DNA of 64,000 bases from Ochromonas danica (taxonomy: Eukaryota > Sar > Chrysophyceae > Chromulinales > Chromulinaceae). The stretch is taken from positions 1-64,000 of the forward strand of contig VKHL01000066.1 of NCBI GenBank assembly GCA_015146655.1, written 5' to 3'. The notes under the pieces were generated by a model that was not told where the DNA came from, ran no database searches, and saw only the letters and a list, made by a program, of their open reading frames with translations. Position numbers and translations under genes: made by a program. Of this stretch, positions 29,347 to 40,000 are shown one piece after another (the stretch's first letter is position 1; every line of letters begins with the position of its first letter).

Positions 29347-29949
29347 CTTAACTCAAAATCACTTCTCACAGAAGGAAGGACAATCTATCTGGTTAAAAGA
29401 TGATCATCATCAGACCCAACACTCAAACAACCACAGCGTAACAAGATCTGATCAGATTTCTATTGCTTGATTCTTCACAGTTTAGCATGGGGGGTTGGCT
29501 TAATGGTAGAGCGTCGGATTCCAGTCCCGAAGGTTGGGTGTTCGATTCACCCACTCCTCATAGTTTTTTGCTCATATTAGACTGACGATAGTCTACTACT
29601 ACTGGTGTAAGCAAGTTAGTACTTACTAACTTTTACCTTTTGTTTGCATGTAATTAATACTCATATTTTTAATGTCTCTATTTACAACAGACCTCTAGAT
29701 TACAACAATATCATCATCTACTATATTAGTGTAATTACGACCCAGCAGCTTAAGTTACCATGCTATATACAGGCTCTACCACTACAACTACAGGCGAAGA
29801 AGAAAAGTTAGACTACTACTACCCATTACATTACACAACAGACGACACGCAGTGGACGACGAACCACTCACTCGCTCAGATTAGCTCGAACATCATCACA
29901 TCACACTATCACCAGCTGCTAAGTAGGCTAACGATGATGTTTAGACTAA
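29347..29949. other. Intergenic region containing tRNA-Trp
   Basis: Promoter of the GT10 gene, the tRNA gene at 29489-29560, then A-T rich sequence to the 3' end of the SLC25 gene. A plus-strand frame at 29760-29993 has no support. Confidence 0.6.
29489..29560 (+). tRNA. tRNA-Trp (anticodon CCA)
   Basis: A full cloverleaf can be drawn. The acceptor GGGGGGT pairs with ACTCCTC (two G-U pairs), with discriminator A560. U8 is present, the D arm is GCT/AGC around TAATGGTAG, and the anticodon stem TCGG/CCGA has loop TTCCAGT reading CCA. The T arm is GGGTG-TTCGATT-CACCC. The sequence GCGTC-GA-TTCCAG...GAAGGTTGGGTGTTC closely follows animal tRNA-Trp. The 31-39 pair is an A-C mismatch. There is no intron, and CCA is not encoded. 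A T-run (TTTTTT) at 29563-29569 can end RNA polymerase III transcription. Confidence 0.9.
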
Positions 29950-31346
29950 TTAGTTCAGCAGGCGCAGGAGGTATTCATAGGACAAGAAGGTAGCAATAGT
30001 CGCTGGTACGATACGCACCAAATTGACTTTCAAGCCTGCCCACAGAGAAGTCACTCCTTCGTTACGCACGATATGCTGTAATGTGTGTAGTAGGCGATGG
30101 CCACGAAAGGCAGAGGCAGTGGCAGCGAGGAGGTTACTACTACCACCTCCTCCTGCGCCACCAGCACTTGCCCCAGCCAGAATGATACGACCATCCATCA
30201 TGCGTGCTCGCAAGACTTCATGAGGATAGGTGATAGTAGAAGCCACAAACTTGGCTGAAATAGAAGCAAACAAGAGATCAAAGAACTGCTCACAACACAA
30301 CCCATAGCATAACATAGGCATAGCATAACATAACACAGCATAACATAACACAGCATAACATAGGATACATAGCATTCTGTTAGTGTCAAGCATCATCTTC
30401 TCAAGGGGGGAGAGGGGACTTACCGATTCACGTCCATCATCACGATAAGAGCGAGCTGTTGCTTTCAAGTGCTCATCTAAAACACAGCCAAGCATCAGTC
30501 AGTCACTCCACAGAGACTAGTCATGATCATGAAGATGATGTCACAGTATGACTTACAAAGTGGGAATTGAATGGCGACATGAGAGAGACCTAAGAAAGAG
30601 GCTGTGAGTCCACGATAGAAAGCTAAGATACCTTCCTCTCGATAGATCTTGGCCATCATCTGGTAGGTGGTAATAGACCTTCGCCCTCCTCCTCCTGCTC
30701 CTGCTGCTTCTTCCGTGTGCAAGAATTGTGTCTGAATTCTTGTTCGAGTCACCCAGAAAGGATTGGTGATGATATCCGCGACAGCACCCGCGGAGATGGC
30801 AGAGAGGAGGTGGATAACGTGTGGACTGCTGTGAGGGTAGACCTCAGCGAGGAAAGGCTTGAGGCGGCCATAGAGAGGCCAGTAGGAGCCCCAGAACAAG
30901 GGAGCAGTGATGAGAGCAGGTCCTAGTCCTTTGAACGGTCCTCGTATTCCTTCTTCACGGTAGATCTTCATGACAGTGGATAGCACTCCACCTTGATACT
31001 TGTGAAGACCTAGTGAGCCTTGTACTTGCATGCGTACCTTAGCGACATCAAGTGGACAGCAGAGAATAGAAGAGATAGCGCCTGCTCCTGCACCAGCTAG
31101 CCAATTCGTCCAGAGGCGATCACGGCCCTTGCCACCACCACTGCTACTGCTACTGCTACTACTTGTCCCTCCTCCACCACCACCACTACCACTACCACTA
31201 CCGCCACCACTACCACCGGCACGGCCAATTTCGCTGCCGCTACTGATTCTTCCACTACTTCCACCACTGGAACCATCCAACTTCACACTCTCATCCGAGA
31301 CCGCCCCTGTAAAAGGACGTTCTCGGTCAACCTTCTCATCTGCCAT
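29950..31346 (-). CDS. Mitochondrial carrier (SLC25), SLC25A32/A33/A36-like
   Basis: Three exons: 31346-30557, 30476-30424 and 30285-29950 (392 residues). The phases agree and the joined protein reads FPLYEHLK across the first junction and FFDLLFASISAKFVAST after the second. Three mitochondrial-carrier repeats are present, with signatures PLDVAKVRMQ, NPFWVTRTRIQ and YPHEVLRARM. The NPFWVTRTR and YPHEVLRAR forms and RIVPATIATFLSYEYLL point to the NAD/folate/pyrimidine-nucleotide carrier branch of the inner membrane. The N-terminal 70 residues are Ser/Gly-rich. A further in-frame ATG lies at 31400; I use MADEKVDRE at 31346. Divergent from adrenodoxin reductase across about 200 bases. Confidence 0.9.
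30297..30372. repeat. CATAACATA/CATAACACAG short tandem repeats in SLC25 intron 2
   Basis: Intron 2 of the carrier is filled with CATAACATAG and CATAACACAG units. They produce a spurious Cys-Tyr-Val-Met-Leu repeat frame on the minus strand. Confidence 0.85.
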
Positions 31347-31410
31347 CTCTTCTCTGCTCCAGGCGGAATTGTTCTGGTGGAATGGGGCAAAAGCACGCAC
31401 TCACGATCTT

Positions 31411-31448
31411 CTTAAGTTAACCTCAACCATCTTAAGTTAACCTCAACC
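31411..31448. promoter_or_regulatory. Direct repeat in divergent SLC25 / FDXR promoter
   Basis: CTTAAGTTAACCTCAACC occurs twice, exactly, with a 20-base period (31411-31428 and 31431-31448). It lies between two divergent genes for mitochondrial proteins. A TTCCCGCGC block follows at 31461-31469. Confidence 0.5.
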
Positions 31449-31545
31449 TAGTATCTAAACTTCCCGCGCAGATAATAATTTAAGAGAATTGGCGTGGGGG
31501 AGGAAAAGGAAAAGGAAAAGAGAAGATTGAAGGAGGTGGAAGGAG

Positions 31546-33045
31546 ATGCTCAAACTAGGACTGAAGAGACACATCCTTGGGGAAATTCTTTCTTATAGCC
31601 CATGGAGAAGGAGTTTGTCAATGGCGAAAGGGACTGAGGAGGGTCTGCCTCATCGCATCGCCATCATTGGTAGTGGCCCATCCGCTTTTTATGCTGCCAA
31701 GTACCTCCTCAACCACAAGTCCTCCACTCCTCTTCTTATCGATATGTTCGAGAAGCTTCCTTTTCCATTTGGTCTAGTAAGATTTGGGGTGGCCCCTGAT
31801 CATCCGGAGGTGAAGTCAGTCACCAAGCAGTTCCAAGAAGTCGTGCAGGAACATCGCGATCGCTTTCGATTCTTCGGGAATATTGAAGTCTCGGACCTCA
31901 ACTCTGAGGCTCCTGTTTCGTTAGAGATGTTGGAAAAGAACTACTCAGCTGTGCTCTTCGCCTATGGCGCAAGCGAAGACCATTCATTGGGGCTGCCTGG
32001 AGAAGACAGTGTGGGGGTGCTGTCTGCCAGAACCTTTGTCAACTGGTACAATGGGCACCCACACTATCAGAACCTACCTGGTATTAACTTCAAAAGCATC
32101 AAGCGAGTGGTCATCATTGGCCAAGGCAATGTGGCATTGGATTGTGGTCGAATATGGGCGAAGGATCGCCAGGCACTGGCCACCACTGACATTACTTCTC
32201 AGGCACTGCATTGCTTGGCAAGCTCTCCCTTAGAGCATGTTGTTATCCTTGGAAGGCGAGGTCATGTACAAAGCTCGTTTACGATCAAAGAGCTGCGTGA
32301 AATGTCTCGGTTGGAAGGCGCGAGATTAGTTCTTCTTTGTGACGAGTTAGACAAAGGGTGGACGGCTGCTAGTCGTGAAGAAGCGGCCGCTCAACCAAGC
32401 AAGACTCGCATTCTTCAACTTCTCGACAAACTTGCTCAGGATACTGAGACGGCTGATGTGCAAACACCAACAGCACGAACGATCGAGCTGCGCTTCTTGC
32501 TTCAGCCCCTAGAAATCATCGCCGATACCGCTGGGAGGATCAAAGCATTAAAAGTTGCTCGCACTGAGCTTGTTGGTGATGCTTTCAAACAGAAAGCGGT
32601 GAAGATAGAGCCCGTGCAGGAGGAAGTTTTGGAGTGTGATCTTCTCATTAAAGCTGTGGGCTATCGCTCAGTCCCTATCTCTTCTCGTCTACCCTTTGAT
32701 GAGAAGAAGAATATCGTTGTCAATCAGGCGGGACGAGTGAAGCCAGGCTCGTATGTGACTGGTTGGCTGCGACGGGGGCCTACAGGCATCATTGGCAGCA
32801 ATATCACAGATGCTCGAGAAACTGTAGCCACGATCCTGGAAGACTTATCGCAACTGCAGCCCAAGGCGGAGGATCCAACGAGTCTATTCGGAGAGAAATT
32901 TCATGAGCAAGCTGTGAGTTGGGATGAGGTTCTAGAGGTGGAGAAAGAAGAAAAGGCCAGAGGCGAGGCGAGTCATCCGCCCAAACCAAGTGAGAAGATT
33001 GTATTTGTTGAAGAAGCATTAAAAATTGCTCGACGTCGACAATAG
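31546..33045 (+). CDS. FDXR: NADPH:adrenodoxin (ferredoxin) oxidoreductase, mitochondrial
   Basis: 499-residue single exon. The basic N-terminal 30 residues (KLGLKRHILGEIL...PWRRSLSM) look like a mitochondrial presequence. The FAD-binding Rossmann loop IAIIGSGPSAFYAAKYLL follows near residue 37, then the diagnostic VRFGVAPDHPEVKSVTKQF, and the NADPH-binding loop VVIIGQGNVALDCGRIW near residue 189. ILGRRGHVQSSFTIKELREM and the C-terminal GWLRRGPTGIIGSNITDARE complete the family pattern. It passes electrons from NADPH to the mitochondrial [2Fe-2S] ferredoxin for Fe-S cluster, heme A or sterol metabolism. A second in-frame ATG at 31621 would remove the presequence. The protein is about the usual length and no domain is missing. 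Confidence 0.95.
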   Translation: MLKLGLKRHILGEILSYSPWRRSLSMAKGTEEGLPHRIAIIGSGPSAFYAAKYLLNHKSSTPLLIDMFEKLPFPFGLVRFGVAPDHPEVKSVTKQFQEVVQEHRDRFRFFGNIEVSDLNSEAPVSLEMLEKNYSAVLFAYGASEDHSLGLPGEDSVGVLSARTFVNWYNGHPHYQNLPGINFKSIKRVVIIGQGNVALDCGRIWAKDRQALATTDITSQALHCLASSPLEHVVILGRRGHVQSSFTIKELREMSRLEGARLVLLCDELDKGWTAASREEAAAQPSKTRILQLLDKLAQDTETADVQTPTARTIELRFLLQPLEIIADTAGRIKALKVARTELVGDAFKQKAVKIEPVQEEVLECDLLIKAVGYRSVPISSRLPFDEKKNIVVNQAGRVKPGSYVTGWLRRGPTGIIGSNITDARETVATILEDLSQLQPKAEDPTSLFGEKFHEQAVSWDEVLEVEKEEKARGEASHPPKPSEKIVFVEEALKIARRRQ

Positions 33046-33189
33046 TCTCCCCTGTAAATGACACTCTTTTCTCTTTTATAGTAAGCTTAATATTAGCGCA
33101 AGTCGAAGTACCATTCGTTGAATAGTACAGTACAGTACAGAACAATACAATTGTATGATGGAATCCATGGAATGAAGTGTTCATCCTGT

Positions 33190-33208
33190 GCAAAAAGTCG
33201 TTTCTTGG
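33190..33208 (+). promoter_or_regulatory. Recurrent promoter motif (TRAP-beta gene)
   Basis: GCAAAAAGTCGTTTCTTGG, 41-59 bases upstream of the ATG at 33249, in the gene's orientation. Confidence 0.5.
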
Positions 33209-33248
33209 TGGTGGATTGCTTGTTGTGGCAAGAATGAGATCGTAAACC

Positions 33249-34134
33249 ATGTGGTCCCAGCTGCTGCTTCTTGCTCTCTTCTTCTGTGCCAGTCTAGTTG
33301 CTAGCCAAGAAGACATAGAGACAGAACGTGCTCCGCGCATCATTCTCTACAAGGTCAGCGCTTTCCCTTCTTTTCTCCTCTTTCTTTCCTCACGACTGTG
33401 CGTCACTCTTTGTCTTTGTAGTTCACACCCACCAATCCTGTGGTAGAAAATAAGGATTTTGTTATAACTTATCAGCTGATCAATAATGGCAATGCTCCAG
33501 CTGTCAAAGTTGAAATTGTTGATAACTATGATGTGAACAGGTGAGTTCTCTTCGCTATCTGCTGATCTTATCAGAGTATTTTGCCTATTCTCTATGGCTG
33601 ACCTCTCATGCTCTCATGGGATGTGATTGCTTGTATTAGCTTTGATATTGTAGACAACGTTGGCGCTGATGGCTTTGTCTCTCAAAGATTCGAAGAGTTG
33701 CCTCCCCGTAAGTTGGTTTTCAGTTTTCTCTCTGTGAAGCCAAAGTGCGGGGCCTGACTCAGTCCCTCTCTCTCTGTTTGCTTTGTGTGTATCCAGATGG
33801 ACAAGTCTCTTTCAATGTCACTGTGAAGCCTAAGCTCTTCGGTGTCTATGAGAGCACTCGTGCCCGCATTCGCTACGTCAATGGTGCTTTACAACCAGAG
33901 GAACACGAAGATGAGAAGCCTGACTATCGCCTCGGCACCTCCTCTTCACTTGGTCGCACCCGCATCTTCTCTGCGGCTGAGTATGAGCGTCTCACTTCTT
34001 CCTTTGTGAAAGAATGGGCGATCCTTGCAGTAATCTGCCTCCTCCCTGTTGTTCTGCCACTACGTCTCTATTGGCAGGCACGTGACCAGTTACGGCCTCT
34101 GCGAACCTCAACTACCTCCGCCAAGTCTGATTAA
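33249..34134 (+). CDS. SSR2: Translocon-associated protein subunit beta (TRAP-beta/SSR2)
   Basis: Four exons: 33249-33353, 33422-33540, 33640-33707 and 33797-34134 (209 residues). The introns are 68-99 bases and the phases agree. It has a signal peptide (LLLLALFFCASLVAS) and an immunoglobulin-like lumenal domain. That domain contains NKDFVITYQLINNGNAPAVK, VEIVDNYDV and FDIVDNVGADGF..RFEELPPHGQVSFNVTVKP. A membrane anchor (WAILAVICLLPVVLPLRLYW) and a short cytosolic tail follow. This is the TRAP-beta layout. The subunit sits beside Sec61 in the ER membrane and helps insertion and translocation of some proteins. Length matches the family, about 180-200 residues. A highly expressed secretory-pathway gene carrying the shared promoter motif is plausible. 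Confidence 0.93.
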
Positions 34135-34248
34135 GGCATTATTTGTCTAGGATTAGCAGCGACTCTCAAATGATGATTAGTGATCAGTCAGTTAAGAGGT
34201 GTAAGCGAACGAAGGCGTAACTTCTTCTTATTCTCCTACTTCTCTTCT

Positions 34249-35286
34249 CTATCCCCACATACGACTCCACAAGCTCTTACCTCGTGATTTCTTCTGTTCA
34301 TATTCTTCAACTGTTAGAGGCTGTCCTGATTTGACATAAGAGCAGTCGATCTCTTCAGGCTTGCCACTCTCAAAGAGAAGTCGCGCATCGTAAAGGAAGC
34401 GCAAAGCAGTCTTCTCCTGCTCCGTCACTTCAGGATGCCACACATCAATAATCAATACATACCGATCATGGTCAGAGTTATTCTCCGTGTGATGGAGGAA
34501 GGAAGTATCTAGCAACAGCAACTTGTTTTCTTGCCATGGCCGAGCCTCCCCAGCCACAACCATGACACATTCCTCCACATGAGGAGGTACCATGAGTCCC
34601 AAATGACCTGTTAGGATGAAATTGCGTCCATCACTATGCTGAGCTACTCCACTCTTTGGTGCTTGGCGTGCAAACACCACGCCACGAACTGACACAGGGA
34701 CATGACAGGCTTTCAGAATCTCTAAAGTTCGGGGAAAGTGAGATGCCTGCTCAGGTAGCCAATGTCCCATTCTCTGTAAGCGAATCGCAGACCATCCAGG
34801 TCCCATGGTAGTGGCATAGTGACTATCGCATTGCAAGGGCTTCGCCCCTTCCCTCAGAAAGGCTTGCAGCTCTTGAGTAATCTCTGGAGCATGTCTTTCC
34901 AAATCCACTGCCCACTGAAAGGTTGAAGCATTCCACCAGGGTTGAGCTGTCAAACCAGGGAGGTATTCAGGGATAACATCTTGTTGTGGTGGGAGAGCTT
35001 CTTGTGTAAGTGCTTTCTCTCCACTGGCATAGGCAATGAAGTCATAGACACGTGAGATCTCCTCCGCTCTGGGGAAGCGATCTGCTAGTCCACTCTTCAC
35101 GATATCAAAGAAGAGGTCCCGCCTAGCAGATCTCAGTCGCAGGCTGCTAGCAGGGCGGCAACTACTTGTTCTGATGCTGCTGGAAGTGGTAGCACTTATT
35201 CCAGCAAACCGTGACAATGAAGGAAGTAGTCCTGCCACTTGGAAGAGACTAACACTCACTAATAAGAGGAAGAAGGAAAGCTTCAT
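34249..35286 (-). CDS. Aspartyl/asparaginyl beta-hydroxylase family protein (2-OG/Fe(II) oxygenase)
   Basis: Start chosen at MKLSFFLLLVSVSLF (35286) because it opens a signal peptide. The frame extends to 35505, with no added domain. The mature part has the family pattern PWWNASTFQWAVDLERHAPE near residue 130, then the double-stranded beta-helix. The helix has first iron ligands in VAQHSDGRNFILTGHLGLMV, the W-x-E-N-KLLLLDTSFLHHTENNS segment with the distal His, and RYVLIIDVWHPEVT. Members hydroxylate Asp or Asn side chains in secreted EGF-like repeats, or other peptides, using 2-oxoglutarate and iron. The stretch after the signal (LLPSLSRFAG...TSSCRPASSLRLRSARRD) is Ser/Arg-rich and could be a plastid transit region. 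Target unknown. Confidence 0.85.
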   Translation of the reverse strand: MKLSFFLLLVSVSLFQVAGLLPSLSRFAGISATTSSSIRTSSCRPASSLRLRSARRDLFFDIVKSGLADRFPRAEEISRVYDFIAYASGEKALTQEALPPQQDVIPEYLPGLTAQPWWNASTFQWAVDLERHAPEITQELQAFLREGAKPLQCDSHYATTMGPGWSAIRLQRMGHWLPEQASHFPRTLEILKACHVPVSVRGVVFARQAPKSGVAQHSDGRNFILTGHLGLMVPPHVEECVMVVAGEARPWQENKLLLLDTSFLHHTENNSDHDRYVLIIDVWHPEVTEQEKTALRFLYDARLLFESGKPEEIDCSYVKSGQPLTVEEYEQKKSRGKSLWSRMWG

Positions 35287-35687
35287 ATTGATTGCATCAA
35301 AGGATTTCCCTAGATGCAACTTCATCTTGTTGTTGTCGTTGCTATGATTGCTGCCATGCGTGTTGTTACAAAATGCGAGTTGAGTGTGGTGCAAGTGTTC
35401 AGTTGATAGACTGTTGGATGAAGATGTATGTGTAATTGATGTGGTCAAGTACAAACCAAAGGAAAGAGAGGAAGAGACGCAAAGCAAAATGTCTACCACT
35501 GTCATGTCATGCAGGTCGAAGGGAGGTTAGCTTAGCTTTACAACGGGGTAGTAGGTAGGTAGGTTACAGCTGATTGACTGATGATTACAGCACTTGCACT
35601 TGCACTCTCACACTCCTATATCCACTAACTCACTCAATCCCACTCTCACCACGGACAGGACAGGAGGGGAGGGGCAGTAAGTAGTGC

Positions 35688-36605
35688 TTATAGTTCACGA
35701 TCCTCTCGTACATAAATGCGACGGCCACCGAAAACGCTTTCATTCAATTGGGCGATAGCTCTCGTAGCATCTTCAGCATTCTCGTATTCAACAAAGCCAA
35801 AGCCTCTTGAACGACCTGAAGCATCCAAGGCCACGTCAGCTCTCAGAACTGGGCCAATAGTTTTGAAATGATCCTTTAGATCCTGCCAGGCCACATCGAA
35901 AGGTAGTTGGCCAACATAGAGGCGCTTGGGCACGATGGTCTGCTTGACCATAGCCACTAAGCTACCATGATCATCCAAGCGTAAACGGATGACACGGCCA
36001 CCAACGACATGGCCGTTGAGACTGTTCACCGCGACGATGGCATCGTTTTCGTGGACGAACTCTGCCACACCAAGTTGACCCTCAGCACCTGCTTGTTGAA
36101 CGACATCCGCACGCTTCACAGCACCAATTGTCTTCATCAAGTCCTTCAAGTCTTGCCAACTGAAGTCATCGGGCAGGTTATCGACGAGGACCTTCTTGCC
36201 ACTGCTGGCTGTGGGGCTGGAGGCATTTTCACCCAAACTCACCCGCCTTGAAGGAAGCTCACCTCCAAGAGAGATCTGCGCAGGAGAAGCAGCCTCACGA
36301 TCCTCACGAAGGAAGATCTTTCTACCTTTCAATTCAGAGTTTTGTAGTCTAGCCATGGCGGTAGCAGCTTCTTGCACAGAGCCAAACTCCACAATACCAC
36401 AGCCTTTGGAGCGACCATCAGGGAATTGCAAAACATCCGCACGTAATACATGACCACCAAAGAGCTTCATATGGTCTTTTAAATCTTGCCATGATACCGA
36501 CCAGTCCAAGTTGCCCACGTAGACACGGCGAGAAGCATCACTGCTATAGGGCTCAGAACCTGCTGCCACACGCGCTTGACGACCAGTACGAGTCACTGCT
36601 CTCAT
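35688..36605 (-). CDS. Triple-RRM RNA-binding protein (Gbp2/SR-like)
   Basis: 305 residues from MRAVTRTGRQARV at 36605. The open frame continues upstream to 36860, but that part is low-complexity and looks like 5' leader. Three RNA recognition motifs are seen with RNP2/RNP1 pairs: RVYVGNLDW with KGCGIVEF (residues about 28-100), KVLVDNLPDDFSW with QLGVAEF (about 130-200, degenerate RNP1), and RLYVGQLPF with RGFGFVEY (about 222-300). Each begins with a WQDLKDHMK/LMK/HFK helix, a hallmark of SR-type and Gbp2/Hrb1-like proteins that package mRNA for splicing or export. No RS tail is present. The middle RRM lacks an aromatic at the usual RNP1 position and may bind protein instead of RNA. Confidence 0.9.
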   Translation of the reverse strand: MRAVTRTGRQARVAAGSEPYSSDASRRVYVGNLDWSVSWQDLKDHMKLFGGHVLRADVLQFPDGRSKGCGIVEFGSVQEAATAMARLQNSELKGRKIFLREDREAASPAQISLGGELPSRRVSLGENASSPTASSGKKVLVDNLPDDFSWQDLKDLMKTIGAVKRADVVQQAGAEGQLGVAEFVHENDAIVAVNSLNGHVVGGRVIRLRLDDHGSLVAMVKQTIVPKRLYVGQLPFDVAWQDLKDHFKTIGPVLRADVALDASGRSRGFGFVEYENAEDATRAIAQLNESVFGGRRIYVREDREL

Positions 36606-37056
36606 GTTAGTAGTGAAATAACGTACTGTGAAATGAGACACGATTAGAATACCTACAAGCGGTCCCGAGCGCTCAGACGACAAGGTTGCCTGCCATACCA
36701 TCAACACAATAAACGCGTTTCTTATCTTGCTGATTCCAGATTTGATCACCTCATGAGATGATTTGAGGTTATTGTGTGGAGGAGGTAGGGAAGCGGATAT
36801 GGATGGATATTGTTTATTGTTTATCATTTTCAAGAGAATTCTGAATAACCTTTTTGACACCTTCGATTAACTGTCCTAACCTTACTCACTATTCGAACAG
36901 AAGAGAGACCTGCTACTGTAAGAGACCTACCCACAGGCGAAAAGCGCGTTTTTCTCTGGCGAAGTCGTTTCTTGAAAAGCACTCACAGAGAGGGAGCCGG
37001 GCTAGAGGGGCAGAGCTGAGAGGGTTAGAGTTAGAGTTAGCGTTAGTGATGCGAAG
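36606..37056. other. Divergent promoter region, RRM gene / VPS41
   Basis: Non-coding leader of the RRM gene and promoter of VPS41, with the motif copies at 36937-36980 and a GGGTTAGAGTTAGAGTTAG stretch at 37022-37040. An extended RRM frame crosses part of it but shows no domain. Confidence 0.55.
36937..36980 (+). promoter_or_regulatory. Two copies of the recurrent promoter motif (VPS41)
   Basis: GCGAAAAGCGCGTTTTTCTC (36937-36956) and GCGAAGTCGTTTCTTG (36959-36974), 80-120 bases upstream of the VPS41 ATG, both in its orientation. The second is a weaker match. Confidence 0.45.
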
Positions 37057-40000
37057 ATGGAAGGAATCCTCAAGTATCAACGCCTACAGGTGATAGTCTT
37101 TCTTTTCCTCCTCCTCTCCTCCTCTTCTTCTCTTCTTCTCTTCTTGACCTTCTCTTTTGCTTGACTCTCCTCTTCCTCTTCCTCATATCATATCTTATCA
37201 TATATCATATCTTATCTTATCATATCATACTATGATCTTCTCTTAGGGTGTCTTCGACTCGATCTTTGCTCACGATCGGATCACCGCGGCTGCCATTGCC
37301 ACTAGTTTTCTCGTGATAGGCTGTGAGAGTGGAGACATTCACTTACTCTCCTTCACCAGCCAGCAGCAGCAGCAGCAACAGCATCGCTCTTCTAAAGTTA
37401 AAGCTCACGATGCCCCCGTCAATTCCATTTCCTTGTTGCCTGATGGCAGTGGTCTGACCATTCTTAGGTGAGCTTATTGTTGTTGTGATGATGGTGATGG
37501 TGATGGTAGTGGTTCTGGATATGCACAGCTACCCCTCCCTCCTCCTCCTCCTCCTCTGTACCTAACTGACATCTGCTATATGTGATGTGGTTGTGTTGTG
37601 TTATGTTAGCTGTTCTGACAATGGAGACGTTGTGTTCACAACTTATTCTTCAGCTGGAGAAGTGATGAAAGAGTCTTCCTCTTTTCAGTTCGACCTACCC
37701 ATTCGAATCGTTTGTTTCCAAGAGGGAAGTGGTACTAGCAGCCAGTCATCTTCTTCATCCTCCACTGCTGGAGGAGGAGGTGGTGGTGGAGGAGGAGGAG
37801 GTAGCAGCACATCCAAGCGGTCTCAGCATTCCTTCCTCGCAGGCGCAGCGAATGGCGCGTTAATCTATCGCCGCGCAGGCTGGCTCAAGCAGAAGACTGT
37901 CATCCTCTCTCCTGGCAATGGTAGCCCTGTGACTACCTTGGCTTGGCGAGGAGGTCTTGTAGCCTGGGCGGACCTCTCCTCCCTGCGAGTCATGGACCTC
38001 ACCTCTCAGACTGCTATCTGTCGACTCAACATTCCTCATGGTATCCTTCCAGACGATGGTATTGACTGCAAGATCTTCTTCAAGAGTGATCATGATCTCT
38101 TTGTTGCTTGGGGGGCTTCTATGCGAGTGCTTCACTTCGAGGTAGCTAGTGCAGCTAGTCAAGCTGTGCTAGGAGGAGGCTGTGCACCACTAGCAGCCAC
38201 GATTACCGTTGATTGGACGTCAGACTCGATCATTTGTGGAGTCTATCCCTTTGATCGAGACCATCTCCTCTATCTTGGCTATGCCCCACCTGATGAGAGT
38301 GAAGACTCTCATTGTCCTTCTATAGACCAAGAAGAAGACGATGATGGAGGAGGAGAGGAGGAGGAGGAGGTGGTAGTGCTACCGCAAGAAGAGAGCTATA
38401 ACAATAACAACGAGGCTGAGATCATCATAGCGAAGATCGCTACCGGTGAAGTGGTTTACTCTGGCCTTCTCTCTCTGAGAGGTAGCAACATGCAGGGACC
38501 TCACGACTACCTCCTCCTCTCCTCCTACGCATACCAGGCAGGGGGTAGTCAAGAGTCAGAGAAGTGGTCCTTACAGAGCATGACCTCTACTCAAGGTAGT
38601 AGAGGCGGAGACCGAGGCCTAGCCCCTCTGTTCTTCCTGCTGTCCTCTCAAGATGCTGTGCTAGCTAGACTAGTCGACATCAACGATCGTGTTACCTCTG
38701 CTCTTGCTCAGGGACACTTGAGACAAGCTGTAGAGATTGCTCGTAGTGATCGAAGTAGTCTACGTGCTTATAGTTATCATGACCTCTTCATGTTCTACCT
38801 CGATAACCTTCTCTCTCCTCCTCCTCCTGCTCCCGCTTCTACTCCTCCTGGTAGTGGTAGTACTGCTGTCTTATTAGACCATGGAGGCCCAGCCTACCTG
38901 GCTAGTCTAGGTGCGAAGGAATGCGGTCACTTCGTGGGACCTGATGTCTTGCTATGGGAGAAGGTAGTGCAGCGGTTCAAACAGAAGCACTACCTGCACT
39001 ACCTCTGCCTCTCCCTCCCTCTAGAGAGCCCACGACTTGCCCAAGAGATCTATGAAGAGTCCCTCTACTACCTCTTAGCACACCAAGAAGTGGATATCTT
39101 CGTGAAGGTAGTGAAGAAGTGGTCCCCTGTGTTACACCCTTCGCCTCTCTTCGCACACGATCACCTACTAGCCTTGCTTAACGCTCTCAATACTCAGAAC
39201 AATAGTCGTGCTTGGAGTTGTCTAGAGCATACAGCAGGGCAGTTAGAAGGTGTGCATCTAGTAGCATTACAGCAGAACGACTCCTTGCGACTACCTCTCT
39301 TAGAGGCAGAGGCTCAGCTACATCTCGTAGCCAAGAACTATGACAAAGTGCTGAGCTGTTACCTTGATACAGACTTCAACCATATCGCCATTGCTAGCAC
39401 TACCACTGGTAATGGTAATGGTAATGGTAATGGTGTGTCAGCAGGAGGAGGAGGAGGTAACAGCGGCCAGAGTGAATATCGCAATGTCTTTGATTTAATA
39501 GAGAAGAACAATCTCTTCACAAAGGTAGAGGCTAAGATCAGCAATCTCATTCGTCTATCCAAACCTCTCAGTGGTCGTCTGCTAGTCAATCATGTTGACA
39601 AACTACCCATTCGCCGCATCGCCATGGCCTTACAAGCTGATCCTGCACTACTCTTCTGGTACTTACACCTTCTCTTCACTGACTCTACCACTAAGACAGA
39701 CTATAGTAATGAAGAGCTGTATGGTGATCTTCATCAACGACAACTACAGCTTTACATTGACTATGCTCCTACTACACTCTATCGCAATGGACCTCTTCCT
39801 CCTCATACTAGTAGTGGTAGTAGTGGTAGAATAGACCTTGAGGATGTGGTGTATTATCGCAAGCATTTCTTTGAGTCAGATCTGATTCATTTCATTCGTG
39901 CCGGTCTTGCCTCTTATGATGTCACACTACGCCTCTGTGAGACACACAATCCACCACTCTATTTAGAGATGATTATGCTCTATCTACTCATGGGAGAGGC

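Noticed and set aside
29489-29560. Reading the tRNA as tRNA-Gly (TCC)
   Set aside because: Placing U33 for TCC breaks the anticodon stem at an inner pair, whereas the CCA reading keeps the stem and follows animal tRNA-Trp closely.
30255-30260. Acceptor at TTTCAG just before CCAAGTTTG in the SLC25 gene
   Set aside because: It would put the third carrier repeat out of frame; the acceptor at GAGCAG/TTCTTT keeps frame and restores FFDLLFASISAKFVAST.
30198-30389. Cys-Tyr-Val-Met-Leu repeat protein
   Set aside because: Translation of the CATAACATAG repeats in an SLC25 intron.
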